10,618 nucleotides of DNA, from the NCBI GenBank assembly GCA_036507695.1, contig DATCIR010000190.1, positions 1-10,618 on the forward strand, given 5' to 3'. The DNA is from JAKEGK01 sp036507695. GTDB lineage: Bacteria > Pseudomonadota > Gammaproteobacteria > SZUA-152. Shown piece after piece: positions 1 to 6,856 of this stretch (the stretch's first letter is position 1; each line of letters opens with the position of its first letter). The notes below the pieces were generated by a model. It saw nothing but the letters and a program-made list of their open reading frames with translations, did not search any database and was not told the origin of the DNA. The translations under genes and the position numbers were made by a program.

Positions 1-835
1 CAAGGAAGTGTTCGCGATCCTTTCCGGCGATAGTAAGTTTGACCGCGAAACGCCCTGGCGGGAGCGGTTGCACGCCGGTTTGCGGTAGCATGCCACTCAC
101 GGGCAGCTGGCCCTGGCCCTGCGCCCAAACGATCGAGTCCACGGTGGCCTTGATGATCTTGCCTGGCAGGGTCTTCAGGTTGATCTCCGCTTCATCGCCG
201 GCATGCACCTGATGCAATTCGTTTTGATGAAACAGCGCGATCACCTGGAATTCATCCTCGACGAAACTCATGGACGGCGTCATCGGCAAGGGAACTGCGT
301 ACGAGCCGGCGCGCAGTTGCACGTTGATCGGCGTGCCATCGGCCGGGGCGAGCACCGTGGTTTGTTCCAGTTCCCAGCGGGCATTGGCCAGTTTGGCCTG
401 ATACTGCGCAGCCTCGGTTTCGTAACGTTCAACGTCGAAGCGGTTACCGGCGCCGGCCTTGGCCAGTTCGCGCGATTGCTTGAGGCGGGTACGCGCCAAG
501 CTCAACTGCGCTTCGAACTCGTTGACCTGCAACTGGTACGGTGTGGGATCGATCGTGAAGAGTACCTCGCCCTTCTTCATATGCCGATTGCCCGCAGCCG
601 GCACCTCGATCACACGGCCGCGCACCTGCGGATTCACCTGTACCACGTAATTAATGACCCGCACATCGGCCGATGAAGGAGCGAACGTATTCAGCAGCAG
701 GATCAGGGTGGCCAGGCCGACGATGGGAATAATCACCACCGTGACTTTGTGCGGCGTGGTCCACGGCAGCAGCTTGAACTTGAAGTAGATCAGCCAGACG
801 ACAAACGCGTAGATACCAAGCAGAATCGCTTCCAT
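1..835 (-). CDS. HlyD-family membrane fusion protein (YibH/YiaV-like), C-terminus off the left edge
   Basis: My own reverse-strand translation gives 278 codons open from ATG 835 to the window edge. Residues about 3-18 and 32-50 are hydrophobic (two membrane segments). They are followed by a barrel-sandwich (biotinyl-lipoyl-like) half containing VNPQVRGRVIEVP and MKKGEVLFTIDP. A charged helical hairpin (about residues 100-160) comes next, then the second half-motif (TTVLAPADG) and the start of the beta-barrel domain. Family knowledge: such proteins are periplasmic adaptors anchored in the inner membrane for export or efflux; E. coli YibH is about 378 residues, so roughly 100 residues are missing here. 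The start codon shares one base with the stop of the upstream DUF3302 gene (TGATG), which implies translational coupling. The substrate is unknown, and no ATPase, RND pump or outer-membrane channel gene is visible in the window. Confidence 0.9.
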   Translation of the reverse strand, partial: MEAILLGIYAFVVWLIYFKFKLLPWTTPHKVTVVIIPIVGLATLILLLNTFAPSSADVRVINYVVQVNPQVRGRVIEVPAAGNRHMKKGEVLFTIDPTPYQLQVNEFEAQLSLARTRLKQSRELAKAGAGNRFDVERYETEAAQYQAKLANARWELEQTTVLAPADGTPINVQLRAGSYAVPLPMTPSMSFVEDEFQVIALFHQNELHQVHAGDEAEINLKTLPGKIIKATVDSIVWAQGQGQLPVSGMLPQTGVQPLPPGRFAVKLTIAGKDREHFL

Positions 836-1425
836 CAACCGGGCTCCTTCTCGTCTTCCGGCGCCGGCTTAGCCAGCCGGGTATCCAGGCGTGTCAACTC
901 GTTGCGCAGCGCTTGGCGCAGTTCTTCGAGCTCAGTGGCGTCGCCGCCCATTTTTTTGGAAAGTTGTTCGATTTGCTCCCGGATGCGCGCCAGCTCCTCC
1001 GGTGGCGCGGCCGCGGTTTTCTCCGCGGCTTCCTTTTCCTTATATTCCTTCTCCTTATAATAGTTTTCGTGCTTGTCGGTGCCATAGGCGAGCTTGTATA
1101 TCACGGGTTTCGAGTAGGCCCACAGCCAGGCGATTGGCCATAACAGGCCGCCGAAGAACAGCGACAGGATGCACAGGGTCTGGATGGCGTCTTTTTGCGG
1201 GTGATGACGTTTCTCGGCGATCTTTTCCGGCAGGATATGCACCATCCAGAACAGATAGATCCCGCCGATCGGTACAAAGATCAAGACGAATATCGCCAGC
1301 ACGTCGGCCGCGGTGTCGACTATCGGCCCGGTCATGGCATGGGCGTTGAGGGGAAATACACCGAGGGTGGCGCCCACCAGCCAGACAGCGCGCACGGATT
1401 TGGTCACCCATCCGGGTATTGCCAT
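835..1425 (-). CDS. DUF3302 inner-membrane protein (YibI/YiaW-like) with long C-terminal extension
   Basis: This 196-residue protein has an N-terminal hydrophobic segment ending in AHA that resembles a signal peptide or first membrane helix. Two further membrane helices follow (about residues 38-62 and 83-106), with the motif PIGGIYLFWMVHILPEKIAE between them. The remainder, from about residue 115, is highly charged and helical (KEKEYKEKEAAEK, then EELARIREQIEQLSKK) and likely forms a coiled coil. E. coli YibI and YiaW are about 110-120 residues, so both an N-terminal leader and a C-terminal coiled-coil tail are extra here. A GAGG ribosome site lies seven bases upstream of ATG 1425. The gene sits directly before an HlyD-family gene, the same pairing as yibI-yibH and yiaW-yiaV, so it probably works as a small membrane partner of that adaptor. 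Its molecular role is not established. Confidence 0.85.
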   Translation of the reverse strand: MAIPGWVTKSVRAVWLVGATLGVFPLNAHAMTGPIVDTAADVLAIFVLIFVPIGGIYLFWMVHILPEKIAEKRHHPQKDAIQTLCILSLFFGGLLWPIAWLWAYSKPVIYKLAYGTDKHENYYKEKEYKEKEAAEKTAAAPPEELARIREQIEQLSKKMGGDATELEELRQALRNELTRLDTRLAKPAPEDEKEPG

Positions 1426-1596
1426 TTACCAACCTCGACTTCTGAAATCGTTGTTATAGATAGACAATCAGTTTGAACCTGACAACACCAAGCTTGCCGG
1501 GAATACGAAGCATAATCGCCGCCCGTTACAAACGCAATTGTCGTTCAAATTAATTTTATAGGTTAAATGCGCGCGGATTCTTTTGCTGCAGATCAT
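1426..1596. other. Intergenic region upstream of the DUF3302/HlyD operon
   Basis: No coding sequence is evident. It should hold the minus-strand promoter of the operon. One candidate, read on the minus strand, is TTGTCA (1485-1480), a 17-base spacer, then TATCTA (1462-1457). A weaker alternative is TTGCGT (1537-1532), a 17-base spacer, then TATGCT (1514-1509). Neither matches the sigma-70 consensus well enough to choose between them. Confidence 0.3.
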
Positions 1597-1769
1597 GTTC
1601 TTTCGTAACTACTCACCCGTGGGCGGCGCCGGTGTCTCCTACCGGGGGACGCCACAAGTACGTCCCTGTAGGTTGTTGTGGACCATCTCTGGCCGCAGAC
1701 GCCCCCGGCAGGAGACACCGGCACCGCTTTAACCTATGCTGCACACGGGGTGAGTAGTTACGTTCTTTC
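1597..1769. mobile_element. Palindromic MITE-like element with 8-bp target duplication, IS66-like ends
   Basis: The element body is 1605-1761 (157 bp). It begins GTAACTACTCACCCGTG and ends with the inverted copy, which differs by one extra G (CACGGGGTGAGTAGTTAC). An identical octamer GTTCTTTC abuts both ends (1597-1604 and 1762-1769), as expected for a target-site duplication. Inside are two further nested inverted repeats: GCCGGTGTCTCCT with CCGGGGG (about 1627-1648) mirrored at about 1702-1723, and CCACAA (1652-1657) mirrored by TTGTGG (1676-1681). The whole transcript could fold into one long hairpin. There is no transposase, so it would need one supplied in trans. IS66-family elements are known to have ends starting GTAA and to make 8-bp duplications, so that family is my inference for the parent; I have no database match. 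Confidence 0.75.
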
Positions 1770-1967
1770 AAGACAAATTTAAGCGGCTGCTTACATGGAT
1801 TCATTGCAACGGTGGCCGTACCTTCAAAAACGAGATAGACCCTACTCAGGCCTTGTGCGTTGGCTGGTATGGTCAAGGTTAGTCATTAGTCACGTTCGTA
1901 CTCGTCACCGTGGCAGCAGGTGTTAGCGATGACAAGGAAAGGGGGCGGCGGGTAATTCGTTATTATC
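1770..1967. other. Non-coding spacer
   Basis: No convincing gene is seen on either strand. A minus-strand open frame crosses it from a TTG at 1876 but is continued only by the inserted mobile element and has no ribosome site. A purine-rich GGGGGCGG stretch near 1941-1950 has no assigned role. Confidence 0.4.
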
Positions 1968-2016
1968 CTGATCTTTATCAATGGCGATGAGTAACGCGGG
2001 ATTTATGATTAATACT
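1968..2016 (+). promoter_or_regulatory. Candidate class II FNR/Anr-dependent promoter
   Basis: CTGATCTTTATCAA at 1968-1981 matches nine of ten conserved positions of the FNR/Anr box (TTGAT-N4-ATCAA). A -10-like hexamer TATGAT lies at 2004-2009, placing transcription start at about 2016. The box centre (between 1974 and 1975) is then exactly 41.5 bp upstream, the classic class II activator position, and there is no good -35 hexamer, as expected for an activator-dependent promoter. It reads toward the small ORF at 2105 and the outer-membrane protein at 2257. Oxygen-responsive control of these genes is inferred; an alternative TATAGC hexamer at 2025-2030 also exists. Confidence 0.5.
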
Positions 2017-2104
2017 GTTATTGGTATAGCACAACTTGACGGCGCAAGGAATAAACTATCCAGGTCCGGCTACCAACGCTGATTTTTTTAAAAGGGGAGA
2101 TGCA

Positions 2105-2227
2105 ATGGGTCGTGCGAAGCGATCGGCCGCGCAAATAGAGTATCAAGATTTGTGTGGTTATATACCACGAGGATTTCCCGCTTTGCTCGAAATGACATTT
2201 AATCAGAGTTTTCCTAATGTAATGTAA
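2105..2227 (+). CDS. Possible 40-residue small protein, unknown function
   Basis: The ATG at 2105 is preceded by a strong ribosome-binding site, AAGGGGAG at 2092-2099, with five bases between. The frame remains open upstream to a TTG at 2036, but that codon lacks a ribosome site, so 2105 is the better start. The peptide begins MGRAKRSAAQ, contains one cysteine (residue 17, in DLCGYIPRG) and has no signal peptide or membrane helix. I recognise no family. It ends 29 bases before the outer-membrane protein gene and would share its transcript if the candidate FNR promoter is real. It could be a genuine small protein, a leader peptide that influences translation of the downstream gene, or a chance frame. 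The ribosome site is the only positive evidence. Confidence 0.4.
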   Translation: MGRAKRSAAQIEYQDLCGYIPRGFPALLEMTFNQSFPNVM

Positions 2228-2256
2228 AAACGAAAGTAATAAAAAGGAGATGAGTT

Positions 2257-2967
2257 ATGAGCAGCATAGGAACCAGGAATCACGTTATGAATTGTAAGGC
2301 CGGTTTATTGTTTGTGATTGGTTTTGCCTTGCTAGCCGGGTCCAGCGCCTGCCTGGCCGAGGGGGGTTCAGCCAGTCATCGGAAAGGTCAATGGCAAGGC
2401 TTAATTTCCACCAACTACGTGAATTCGGACACCATTGACTTTGGTGGTGGAGCGAGCGCCGACATCAACGGCGATATGGGCTGGCTGTTCGGTTTTGGGT
2501 ACAACTTCGATGAACATCTCGCCTTGGATTTTGAAATAAGCTGGAATTCCGTCAGCTATACCGCCACCCGGGTCCTGGATCCTGGCGGACCGGAACAATT
2601 TGGCGGCTGGCTGGATACCAGCAGTACGCGCTTTAACCTGACCTACAACTTTATGGCAAAGGCATTGACGCCCTTTATCAGCGCCAACATTGGCTGGGCG
2701 TGGATTGATTCCAACATACCGTCCGGCCCGCCATCCAGCACTTGCTGGTGGGATCCGTGGTGGGGTTATATTTGCTCGGGTTACCAGCCGACTTATTCGC
2801 GTACAGAGTTTACTTACGGCGCCGGTCTTGGTTTACGTTTCGACCTGGGTAACAACGTATTCCTGCGCGGGATTATCGGCCAACAATGGATTGACGTCAG
2901 CAACGCAAGCAGCACGCCTGATTTTACAATGTACCGCTTTGATTTTGGATTCTTGTTTGGCAGTTAA
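2257..2967 (+). CDS. Outer-membrane beta-barrel protein (OmpW/OMP_b-brl-like)
   Basis: The gene encodes 236 residues. AAGGAGA at 2244-2250 sits six bases before ATG 2257, which fixes the start. A signal peptide spans about residues 1-34, with a hydrophobic core LLFVIGFALLAGSSA and cleavage likely after ACLA. The mature part alternates polar and aromatic residues in amphipathic strands (for example GWLFGFGYNFDEHLALDFEISW, shortened here to key segments GFGYNF and LALDFEI). It ends with FRFDFGF-like alternation (YRFDFGFLFGS), typical of small eight-stranded barrels. A long loop has two cysteines, C163 and C173, around tryptophans (CWWDPWWGYIC), which may form a surface disulfide. Family knowledge: such barrels serve as narrow porins or structural outer-membrane proteins; the ligand is unknown. 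It may be co-transcribed with the 40-residue ORF upstream. E. coli ompW is FNR-regulated, which fits the candidate FNR box here, but orthology is not shown. Confidence 0.85.
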   Translation: MSSIGTRNHVMNCKAGLLFVIGFALLAGSSACLAEGGSASHRKGQWQGLISTNYVNSDTIDFGGGASADINGDMGWLFGFGYNFDEHLALDFEISWNSVSYTATRVLDPGGPEQFGGWLDTSSTRFNLTYNFMAKALTPFISANIGWAWIDSNIPSGPPSSTCWWDPWWGYICSGYQPTYSRTEFTYGAGLGLRFDLGNNVFLRGIIGQQWIDVSNASSTPDFTMYRFDFGFLFGS

Positions 2968-3041
2968 CAAACAGCAGGCATCGCTGGCGGCTGGAGCAGG
3001 CATAAAAAATTTTCAAAAGTGGGTCGTGGCGGGGTTGAGTT

Positions 3042-3191
3042 ATGTTTTTTATGAGAGCGCAACCAATTTTCAGAACAAATTGTATAGCCATTCAACCCGG
3101 CAAAGGCCGTATTGCCGCCTGTCAGAATGAAAATGCAGCCAAACTGAGCAAACGCTGCAATCAGGCGCTGAAAGACGTATCGGCAAAATAA
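3042..3191 (+). pseudogene. Remnant of a cysteine-rich (GLG1-type) repeat protein
   Basis: The frame 3042-3191 encodes 49 residues. From about residue 14 it reads CIAIQPGKGRIAAC, then KLSKRCNQALKD. This matches the second part of the bacterial cysteine-rich repeat (pattern C-x-V-x-P-G-x-G-R-I-x-x-C ... L-S-x-x-C), found in small secreted proteins and in eukaryotic GLG1. The first cysteine of the repeat and the expected signal peptide are missing: an in-frame TGA lies at 3036-3038 and no related sequence is seen upstream in other frames. The leucine normally following the central cysteine is a glutamine. The ribosome site is weak (GGGG at 3031-3034). It is most likely a 5'-truncated relic, although translation from 3042 as a cytosolic peptide cannot be excluded. 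Function of the family is poorly known. Confidence 0.5.
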
Positions 3192-3324
3192 GCTCGCCTG
3201 CTGCTGCCTCAGCAATGCCAGCAGGGATAAATAAACCAAGGCTATGTATGCCACAACGTATGCTACAACAGCCAACCAACCGGCGGTCTTCCCCAGCGGG
3301 AAATCGCCGGTTTGTGTATTTCGA

Positions 3325-4983
3325 ATGCTTATGACCGTGTCCTGTGTTTACAAACTGCGAAGACATCTTGCCGCCCTTCTGCTGTTACTGGCCGTCTCAC
3401 CCGCCGCTAGCCAGAATGTTCCGCAATCTCTACCGCCTGCCACTGAGGCAGCGGCTGTTGATACGGCGTTTGTCGTGGTTAACGGTGAGGGATTGTTCCG
3501 GGTCCGGGGTATCACGGCGTTTCCCGCCCATACACGCGCCGCGGGTATCGCATCTCGGATAGAGGACCTGGCCAAGGATGCCGCGTTCGATCCGGCCAAG
3601 CTGGTCGTGGCGGCAAAAGATAATCACATGCTCATACTCGCCGGCGAAAGCCTGGTCATGACCATACTCGATGAAGACGCCGTGCTGGAAGGGGTGCAAA
3701 AGCGGGTCCTGGCGGAAGTCTACCGCAATAAAATCATCGCTGTGATTGGCGCGTACCGTCATGATCATCAACCAAAAGTGATTTTGGTCAACGCGTTGTA
3801 CGCCGTTGCCGGCAGTGCGGTATTGGCTGGGCTTATTTACGCGGTGATTTTCCTGTTCCGGCGCATGCTCAGCGTTCTGGAACGGCTGTTTAAACGCCGA
3901 ATTGAAAGCCTCGAAGCAAAATCGCAGTATATCGTTCAGGCCCGGCAGATATGGTCCTTGCTCACGAATAGTGTCCGGCTGATAAAAGTCTCGTTAATCC
4001 TCGTCCTGTGTTACATCTATCTATCCACGGTGCTGGGCTTGTTTCCCTGGACGCGGTGGTTTGCGGCTAATCTGCTCAGTCAGGTAGTTAATCCGCTGCA
4101 GGACATCGGTAACGCCTTTGTCGATTACCTGCCGAAACTGTTTTTCCTGATTATCCTGATTCTGATCACCCGCTATCTCCTGAAACTGACGCGGATGTTT
4201 TTTAACGCTATCGCGGGCCAACGAATGGTGTTCAGCGGCTTCGAGCACGAGTGGGCCTGGCCGACCTACCGGATTGTGCGCCTGATCGCTATTGCCTTGG
4301 CGGTTGTGATTGCCTATCCCTACATTCCGGGCTCGGACTCCGCGGCCTTTCAAGGCGTGTCGCTGTTTCTGGGCGTGTTGTTCTCACTGGGTTCGACCTC
4401 GGTGATTTCCAATATAGTGGCCGGCTATACCATGACCTACCGGCGCGCGTTTAGGCTCGGTGACTGGATAAAGGTCGAAAACGCCATGGGTGAGGTGAAA
4501 GAAATACGGCTACTGGTCACGCATTTACGGACCTTTAAAAATGAAGAAGTGATTATTCCCAATTCTAAAATACTTAATACGGAAATAATTAACTACAGCT
4601 CAATGGCCCGCGCGGGGGGGCTCATTCTGCACACCACGGTGGGCATTGGTTACGAAGTGCCTTGGCGCCAGGTGGAAGCGATGCTGTTGCTGGCCGCGGA
4701 GCGTACCCCGGGACTGAGCGCAGACACTAAGGCCTATGTGCTGCAAAAGTCCTTGGGTGATTTTGCCGTGAATTATGAATTAAACGTCTATTGCGATAAG
4801 GTGTCTGGCATGCCGCAGATTTATACCCAATTACACCGTCATATCCAGGATGTATTTAACGAGTACGGCGTGCAGATCATGACGCCCGCTTACGAAAGTG
4901 ATGCCCCGGCGCCGAAGATTGTTGCCAAGGAAAACTGGTACGCGGCGCCGGCAAAGCCGCCTGCAGCGGAAACGAAAAAATAA
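3325..4983 (+). CDS. MscS-family mechanosensitive ion channel, large form with periplasmic domain
   Basis: From ATG 3325 the product is 552 residues. A signal peptide (RRHLAALLLLLAVSPAASQ, cleavage near residue 30) precedes a periplasmic region of about 120 residues. Five membrane segments follow at about 156-178, 222-240, 269-288, 315-334 and 342-366. The last is the pore helix (GVSLFLGVLFSLGSTSVISN, then GYTMTYRRAFRLGDWIKV). It leads into the conserved beta domain, with IIPNSKILN around residues 410-416 and INYS after it, and the cytoplasmic alpha-beta vestibule. E. coli MscS has 286 residues and three helices, so this is an extended member. Such channels open under membrane tension to release solutes after osmotic downshock. 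The same frame extends to ATG 3244, but that start gives an unusual leader (MYATTYATTA) before the signal peptide. Neither start has a good ribosome site, so 3244 remains possible. No co-directional partner is close. Confidence 0.9.
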   Translation: MLMTVSCVYKLRRHLAALLLLLAVSPAASQNVPQSLPPATEAAAVDTAFVVVNGEGLFRVRGITAFPAHTRAAGIASRIEDLAKDAAFDPAKLVVAAKDNHMLILAGESLVMTILDEDAVLEGVQKRVLAEVYRNKIIAVIGAYRHDHQPKVILVNALYAVAGSAVLAGLIYAVIFLFRRMLSVLERLFKRRIESLEAKSQYIVQARQIWSLLTNSVRLIKVSLILVLCYIYLSTVLGLFPWTRWFAANLLSQVVNPLQDIGNAFVDYLPKLFFLIILILITRYLLKLTRMFFNAIAGQRMVFSGFEHEWAWPTYRIVRLIAIALAVVIAYPYIPGSDSAAFQGVSLFLGVLFSLGSTSVISNIVAGYTMTYRRAFRLGDWIKVENAMGEVKEIRLLVTHLRTFKNEEVIIPNSKILNTEIINYSSMARAGGLILHTTVGIGYEVPWRQVEAMLLLAAERTPGLSADTKAYVLQKSLGDFAVNYELNVYCDKVSGMPQIYTQLHRHIQDVFNEYGVQIMTPAYESDAPAPKIVAKENWYAAPAKPPAAETKK

Positions 4984-4999
4984 AGCCGCTGCGGTTTTT
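4974..4999. terminator. Short bidirectional terminator between convergent genes
   Basis: AAAGCCG (4982-4988), loop CTG, CGGTTTT (4992-4998) forms a seven-pair stem including one G-U pair. It is followed by T 4999 on the plus strand and by a T-rich tract (complement of 4974-4981) on the minus strand. It overlaps the stop codon of the MscS-family gene and lies 30 bases past the stop of the convergent permease gene. The stem is short, so efficiency may be modest. Confidence 0.5.
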
Positions 5000-5028
5000 A
5001 GTGTGTTGTCATCTCCATCCGCTTCAGT

Positions 5029-6126
5029 TCAGGTCGCCTCGTTCATTTTCTCTGCCGGCGATTCCAGGTTCAACCAGCTCTGGAACAGCTTATAACCCAG
5101 CGCCAGCACAATGGCGCCGACAAACAGCCCGACGATGCCCGACATCAACATGCCGCCAATGGCGCCCAGAAAAATCACCGCCATGGGCACATCCACGCCG
5201 CGTCCCAGCAGCAGGGGTTTTAATACATTATCTATCACCATCACAAAAACGTTCCAGATCAAAAACAGCACCGCGGTAACCGTATCGCCGGTGGCAAACA
5301 CATAGATGATTGCCGGAATCACGATCGGGCCTACACCGAGTTGCACGGTTGCCGAGATCAAACACAGCAGCGCCCAGATGCCGGCGCCGGGGACGCCGGC
5401 GGCCATAAATCCCAGGCCGGCCAGCAAGGCCTGAATAACGGCGACGCCTAATACGCCACGCGCCACGCTGCGAATAGTGGCTTGCGCTAAACTGGCGAAG
5501 CCCTGGCCGCGTTCGCCCACCAGCCGGACGGAAATGCCGAGCGCCACCCGGTTACCGCCGGCGGCATGGGCCAGCAAAATTCCGGCTATGACAAATGCAA
5601 ACACAAACATGATCATGCCAAGTCCCGCGCTGGCGGCGACCTCGACCAGCCAGCCGCCAAAGGCTTTAAGTTGTGGTTGCACCAGTTTCAATACTTCGGC
5701 GAAGTTCGTGGCGGCGAGGTTCCAGAGTTGCGCGACGGGCTCGCCGATGAGTGGCCATTCTTTCACGCTGTCGGGGGGCAGCGGGATGGTGAGGTGCTCA
5801 CGGCGAACTTCCTGCGCCAGCGTTGCCACGTTCTCCACCAGCAGTTTTGTCAGCATGATAGTGGGCGCCAGGAGCAGCGCTAAAAACAAAATAGTAATCA
5901 GCGTTGCCGCAAGGTAACTCCGGCCTCCTAGCACGTTGACTAGGTGGTGATACAAGGGGTATATCGCGACAGCAATAATGATGCCCCAGATAAACGGAAT
6001 GATGAATGGTTGCAGTATTTGAAAGCACCATATCACTACAATGGCTAACACACCAAGACGGATGACGGTTTCAGTCACCGTTCCTTGCGTTTCGCCAGGA
6101 GGCATTGATTCACGAATCGTTGTCAT
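5029..6126 (-). CDS. AI-2E / PerM-family membrane transporter
   Basis: From ATG 6126 the protein has 365 residues; AGGA lies eight bases upstream, whereas the in-frame ATG at 6156 lacks one. The topology is characteristic of the family. An N-terminal pair of helices (VIRLGVLAIVVIWCFQILQP, then PFIWGIIIAVAIYPL) is followed by a third (LAATLITILFLALLLAP). A soluble amphipathic stretch comes next (about residues 100-165), then four to five C-terminal helices with LGVGPIVIPAIIYVFATGD and DNVLKPLLLGRGVDVPMAVIFLGAIGG, the most conserved part. Characterised relatives include E. coli TqsA (AI-2 export) and PerM, and sodium-proton antiporters in other bacteria, so the substrate cannot be inferred. It is a single-gene unit, convergent with the MscS-family gene. 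No luxS or lsr-type gene is present in this window. Confidence 0.88.
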   Translation of the reverse strand: MTTIRESMPPGETQGTVTETVIRLGVLAIVVIWCFQILQPFIIPFIWGIIIAVAIYPLYHHLVNVLGGRSYLAATLITILFLALLLAPTIMLTKLLVENVATLAQEVRREHLTIPLPPDSVKEWPLIGEPVAQLWNLAATNFAEVLKLVQPQLKAFGGWLVEVAASAGLGMIMFVFAFVIAGILLAHAAGGNRVALGISVRLVGERGQGFASLAQATIRSVARGVLGVAVIQALLAGLGFMAAGVPGAGIWALLCLISATVQLGVGPIVIPAIIYVFATGDTVTAVLFLIWNVFVMVIDNVLKPLLLGRGVDVPMAVIFLGAIGGMLMSGIVGLFVGAIVLALGYKLFQSWLNLESPAEKMNEAT

Positions 6127-6508
6127 GTTCCTGTTCCTTATTCCAATTGTTATCAATTAAAGTGTATGCGCCGCTATGTTTTTTCGCGTGTTGCTCAGAG
6201 ATTACATCCTGTCAATTGGGTAGAGAGTTTATACCCGGCCAGCGGTTTTCAGTTCTGCATAAATGCATTGCCCTCGGCCGGCTAAAGCTCGCTGACTATA
6301 GCCGCAAAACCTTACTATCTCCAATTGAAATTACCCGTACGCACTCAGGGATGTAGATACAAGTCAACACCGGCATTCAACCGGCGGAGTATGTTGCAAG
6401 CATAAATTAACGTGACATGGACCCTGCAGCATAGATGAAGTTGGGTACACAGAGGGCGATAGTGACTTTCATCGCGGTACAACGAATAGTCAATAATGAG
6501 CGAACACC
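6127..6508. other. Intergenic region with no recognised gene
   Basis: It must carry the minus-strand promoter for the AI-2E family gene. A good -35-like TTGACA (minus strand, complement of 6210-6215) is present, but I find no matching -10 at normal spacing. A 12-bp imperfect palindrome TGCATAAATGCA occurs at 6256-6267. A plus-strand open frame from 6105 begins inside the permease gene, has no ribosome site, and is judged to be chance. Confidence 0.4.
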
Positions 6509-6856
6509 ATGGCGTCCGTAACTACCAGCGTACCTCATCTAGCAACTTCCGCCGCACGGCTGGATCGCATGAGCGGCGCGCTGCTGTCCGGCAGCTATCG
6601 CTACGATACCGGTGAATGGGAAACGGCGGATAATGCCGGCGACACCGTGGCCGACCGGGCTCCGCTCGCGCCCGGCGGCATTGAGGCCCGGCCGTATTTC
6701 GAGACCCTGTTCGTCAGTCCGGCGCCCGCGGCCAACAGCATAAAAATTTCCCAGGAGATCCGCCGCCTGCGGCGCCCCGAAGATACTCACACAGCCGCTC
6801 CGGCCATCCAGCTACCCCCCAAAGGGCATCAAGCCTCTGGCGGGAATGGCACTTAA
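6509..6856 (+). pseudogene. Truncated ORF, possibly N-terminal fragment of an Orn/Lys/Arg decarboxylase-like protein
   Basis: The frame encodes 115 residues from ATG 6509, with no evident ribosome-binding site. The middle reads RPYFETLFVSPAPA and then QEIRRLRRPED. From memory, this resembles the N-terminal part of large PLP-dependent decarboxylase-like proteins, where an R-R-L-R-R-P-E-D segment is followed by conserved sequence absent here. That assignment is uncertain. After RRPED the sequence becomes low-complexity (THTAAPAIQLPPKGHQ), and the last residues and the TAA stop come from the terminal repeat of the mobile element inserted at 6844. Removing that element and one target copy would still give a stop three codons later (ASRDT then TAA), so truncation probably preceded insertion. 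There is no downstream continuation. Confidence 0.4.

Noticed and set aside
203..676. Plus-strand open frame of 157 codons
   Set aside because: It lies antisense within the HlyD-family gene, which has clear domain motifs in the reverse frame.
1613..1876. Minus-strand open frame of 87 codons
   Set aside because: It begins at TTG without a ribosome site and most of its downstream half is the inserted palindromic element.
2036..2104. N-terminal extension of the 40-residue ORF from a TTG codon
   Set aside because: No ribosome site precedes TTG 2036, while ATG 2105 has a strong one.
5029..6126. Link between the AI-2E family gene and quorum sensing in this locus
   Set aside because: The family includes transporters of different substrates and no luxS, lsr or regulator gene is nearby.
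6105..6356. Plus-strand open frame of 83 codons upstream of the decayed region
   Set aside because: It overlaps the start of the AI-2E family gene, lacks a ribosome site and resembles no family I recognise.
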